In this document: positions 61,728-64,000 of the stretch, piece after piece
Numbering within the stretch: the stretch's first letter is position 1
Layout of the letters: each line of letters starts with the position of its first letter
DNA from: Candidatus Latescibacterota bacterium
GTDB taxonomy: Bacteria; Latescibacterota; UBA2968
Assembly (NCBI GenBank): GCA_022824945.1
Contig: JAJDYX010000026.1
Coordinates: forward strand, 43,383 to 107,382
Direction of reading: 5' to 3'
Length of the DNA stretch: 64,000 bases
Notes under the pieces: model-generated
Seen by the model: only the letters and a program-made list of their open reading frames with translations
What the model was told of the DNA's origin: nothing
Databases searched by the model: none
Program-made: the position numbers and the translations under genes

Positions 61728-63881
61728 ATGCACGATCTTCTGAAAAAATACTTCGGCTATGACAATTTCCTGCCACTCCAGGAGAAGATCATCGCCAGCG
61801 TCTTGAAGCGACGGGACGCGCTGGTGATTATGCCAACGGGTGGTGGCAAATCTTTGTGCTATCAATTGCCTGCACTACGGTTCAACGGGCTTACACTGGT
61901 GATCTCCCCACTGATTGCCCTGATGAAAGACCAAGTAGATGCCCTGAAGTCCAACGGCATTGCCACTGCGTTCATAAACAGTACGTTATCCTATGCCGAA
62001 GTTCGTCGCATTCGGGCACAGGCACAGCAAGGCGACCTCAGCATCCTGTACATCGCTCCCGAAAGACTGGCATTGCCGAGCTTTCAAAACTTTCTCGGAA
62101 CGCTCAAAGTCAGTCTCGTCGCCATAGATGAAGCGCATTGTATATCCGAGTGGGGTCACGATTTCCGTCCCGATTATCGCAACCTCATCAGTCTGCGGCA
62201 TAGCCTGTCGCGCACTCCCATCATCGCGCTGACAGCCACGGCCACCGAGCGAGTGCGCCAAGATATTGTGACACAGCTCGGTCTGAACGAGCCTCAAATT
62301 TTCATCGCCAGCTTTGACCGCGCCAACCTCAATTACACGGTGCGGCCCAAGCGAAACACTTTCGACGCACTTCTCAAGCTGCTTGAAAAATACAGGGGAG
62401 AATCGTCCATCATATACTGCTTTTCCCGCAAAGATACTGAATTGGTGGCTGCAAATCTCAGCGACGAAGGTTTCAATGCGCTGCCCTATCACGCAGGCTT
62501 GGATGCCGATGTGCGAAGCCAAACGCAGGAAAAGTTCATACGCGATGAAGTTTCGATCATCGTGGCGACCATCGCCTTTGGCATGGGCATAGACAAATCC
62601 GACATACGCCTGATCGTCCACTGCGACCTGCCCAAATCCATAGAGGGCTACTACCAAGAAACAGGCAGAGCCGGACGCGATGGTTTACCCAGCGACTGTG
62701 TCCTGTTCTACTCCTACGGCGACAAAATCAAGCAGGACTTTTTCATCAACCAGATTGAGGACAAGACAGAGCGGCAAAACGCGCAAGAGAAACTGGCGCA
62801 GATCATCGCGTATTGCAAATCGCAGGCGTGCCGCAGGAAATACCTGTTGGAATATTTCGGCCAAAATTGGGAGAAAGAAAACTGCAGGGGCTGCGATATT
62901 TGCCTCGCCACCAAAGAGACATTCGACGCCACGATCATCGCGCAAAAAGTCCTGTCAGCAGTGATACGCACGGGCGAGCGGTTCGGCACAGGCCACATCA
63001 GCCAGGTTCTGCGAGGCGCGAACATCAAGCGCATCAGAGAACTCGGGCACAACAAACTTAGTGTTTACGGCATTGTCGATGACTTCACTGACGATGACCT
63101 CAAGGAGACTACAGGGCTGCTGATTGACAAAGGTCTCCTCTTTCAGAAAGGCCGCGAATACCCCATACTGGGTATAACAGAAGCCGGACGGAGCTTTCTC
63201 AAAAATCGAGAACAATTGACGCTCACAAGACGGAAGCGCGATGAAGAAACACCTGCGTCCAGCCGCACGGTGCTCAACTATGACCGTGCACTATTCGAGG
63301 AACTGCGCCGCCTGCGAAGCCGCATCGCTTCTGAACGCAACGTTCCGCCCTATATCATCTTCAGCGATGCGACGCTTCAACAGATGGCCTACTACATCCC
63401 ACAAAGCCGCGATAGCCTCTCCCGCATATCCGGCGTGGGCGCAGTAAAGCTGGAGCAATTAGGCGATGCGTTCCTCCCGATCATACGCAACTATGCTCAC
63501 ATGCACAATCTGGCGGAACGCAATATCCCCTTCCATAGGCGTGACAAAAGTCGCAATGTGAGGCGGAATGGCTCGACTTATGACCTGACAAAACAACTGG
63601 TGCAACAGGGGCTATCCATCGCAGAGGTAGCAAAGCAACGTGGTCTGTCTAAAGGCACAATAACCAGCCACATTGAGCGTCTGATTCAGGCGGGAGATGA
63701 CCTGGACATACGTTCTCTTATGCCATCTACGGAACGCTTCGAGAAAATCAAAACCGCTATCCAAAACTCGGACAGCACGGCCCTCTCGCCGGTCAAAGAA
63801 CATCTCGGCGACACCTACACCTACGACGAAATACGTCTGGTACGCGCCTTTTTACAGCACAGAGTGTGTAAAAACTCCTAA
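61728..63881 (+). CDS. recQ: ATP-dependent DNA helicase RecQ
   Basis: A 717-residue superfamily 2 helicase that unwinds DNA 3'-5' in recombination repair. Walker A is MPTGGGKS (residues 35-42), the DEAH box is at 134-137 and the C-terminal helicase motif reads QETGRAGRDGLPSD. A zinc-binding cysteine cluster (C-R-R-K and CRGCDIC), a winged-helix RQC region and an HRDC domain (about 535-610) follow. A final helix-turn-helix (IAEVAKQRGLSKGTITSHIERLI) extends it past E. coli RecQ (about 609 residues), as in many bacterial RecQ proteins. ATG 61728 is chosen to match the RecQ N-terminus; the open frame upstream is a shadow of the miniprotein gene. Confidence 0.95.
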   Translation: MHDLLKKYFGYDNFLPLQEKIIASVLKRRDALVIMPTGGGKSLCYQLPALRFNGLTLVISPLIALMKDQVDALKSNGIATAFINSTLSYAEVRRIRAQAQQGDLSILYIAPERLALPSFQNFLGTLKVSLVAIDEAHCISEWGHDFRPDYRNLISLRHSLSRTPIIALTATATERVRQDIVTQLGLNEPQIFIASFDRANLNYTVRPKRNTFDALLKLLEKYRGESSIIYCFSRKDTELVAANLSDEGFNALPYHAGLDADVRSQTQEKFIRDEVSIIVATIAFGMGIDKSDIRLIVHCDLPKSIEGYYQETGRAGRDGLPSDCVLFYSYGDKIKQDFFINQIEDKTERQNAQEKLAQIIAYCKSQACRRKYLLEYFGQNWEKENCRGCDICLATKETFDATIIAQKVLSAVIRTGERFGTGHISQVLRGANIKRIRELGHNKLSVYGIVDDFTDDDLKETTGLLIDKGLLFQKGREYPILGITEAGRSFLKNREQLTLTRRKRDEETPASSRTVLNYDRALFEELRRLRSRIASERNVPPYIIFSDATLQQMAYYIPQSRDSLSRISGVGAVKLEQLGDAFLPIIRNYAHMHNLAERNIPFHRRDKSRNVRRNGSTYDLTKQLVQQGLSIAEVAKQRGLSKGTITSHIERLIQAGDDLDIRSLMPSTERFEKIKTAIQNSDSTALSPVKEHLGDTYTYDEIRLVRAFLQHRVCKNS

Positions 63882-63917
63882 TGCCATCTCAGATTGGGCA
63901 GATTATCTTTTAGATGT

Positions 63918-64000
63918 ATGAATGATCTGAGCAAGATTGTATCAGATCCGAGGGTATCGGTACCGATTTTGAGAGGGCCTTTGAAAGTCTTTGAGATCCC
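63918..64000 (+). CDS. Possible start of a further gene (partial, unassigned)
   Basis: An ATG at 63918 opens a frame that runs off the window end (MNDLSKIVSDPRVSVPILRG and on). No clear ribosome-binding site precedes it, and 27 residues are too few for assignment. The 36 bases between recQ and it hold nothing I recognise. Confidence 0.25.
   Translation, partial: MNDLSKIVSDPRVSVPILRGPLKVFEI

Overview
The window is about 64 kb of Gram-negative-type bacterial chromosome with no rRNA, tRNA, CRISPR array, transposase or phage gene that I can recognise. Several families point to the FCB group: a GWxTD-domain lipoprotein, a PorV/PorQ-like outer-membrane barrel, GldA/GldF-like ABC genes and many envelope proteins. 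The large number of Gfo/Idh/MocA oxidoreductases, sugar-phosphate isomerases, enolase-superfamily enzymes and a phytanoyl-CoA-type dioxygenase is typical of uncultured heterotrophs such as Latescibacterota and Poribacteria. I favour a Latescibacterota-like organism, but this is inferred from gene content only.

Layout. 1-2.7 kb: the end of a MoxR ATPase gene, a DUF58 protein and a GldA/GldF-like ABC exporter. 2.7-5.7 kb: an oxidoreductase and a convergent Rieske protein with a long unassigned C-terminal part. 5.8-10.7 kb: a four-gene operon (circularly permuted ATP-grasp, alpha-E, second ATP-grasp, transglutaminase) behind a near-consensus promoter; the second ATP-grasp appears to have lost its ATP-binding residues. 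10.8-16.5 kb: an orphan YefM-like antitoxin, an OSBS/NSAR-type enolase, a short two-helix membrane protein, a minimal FAD protein, a DUF255 thioredoxin-domain protein and a metallophosphoesterase. 16.6-24.2 kb: a glycine-tailed secreted protein, an OPT-like transporter and a giant FtsX permease fused to a degenerate M28 peptidase. 24.4-30.1 kb: lipoproteins, an L,D-transpeptidase and a degenerate relative, a PorV-like barrel, Era and a flippase-like membrane protein. 30.1-36 kb: a GWxTD/TPR lipoprotein, a TPR protein and a very large HExxH peptidase/beta-propeller/outer-membrane barrel protein.

36-40 kb: a coiled-coil miniprotein, an XRE-MBL fusion, rpiA, a sucD homologue and a TIM-barrel isomerase. 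40.1-45.2 kb: a compact envelope operon (LolA-like protein, two FtsX permeases, LolD-like ATPase, beta-barrel) that could be a complete lipid or lipoprotein export route. 45.2-49.2 kb: an NMNAT-like protein, accD-aroQ, a LysR regulator and a LON-domain protein. 49.2-57.8 kb: carbohydrate-acid catabolism (two Gfo/Idh/MocA, a mannonate dehydratase-like protein, an isomerase), an NhaC antiporter, a K+ channel, a Uma2 protein and a dioxygenase. 57.8-64 kb: queA, a sugar-acid dehydratase-like enolase, fused ispDF, a CTG-started coiled-coil membrane miniprotein and recQ.

Taken together, the window mixes housekeeping genes with envelope biogenesis and scattered sugar-acid catabolism. The best candidates for undescribed biology are the ATP-grasp/alpha-E/transglutaminase operon with a dead paralogue, the pseudopeptidase-FtsX giant, the peptidase-propeller-barrel giant, and the LolA/FtsX2/LolD/barrel operon. 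Starts were chosen by ribosome-binding-site spacing and family alignment from memory; nothing was searched against a database.
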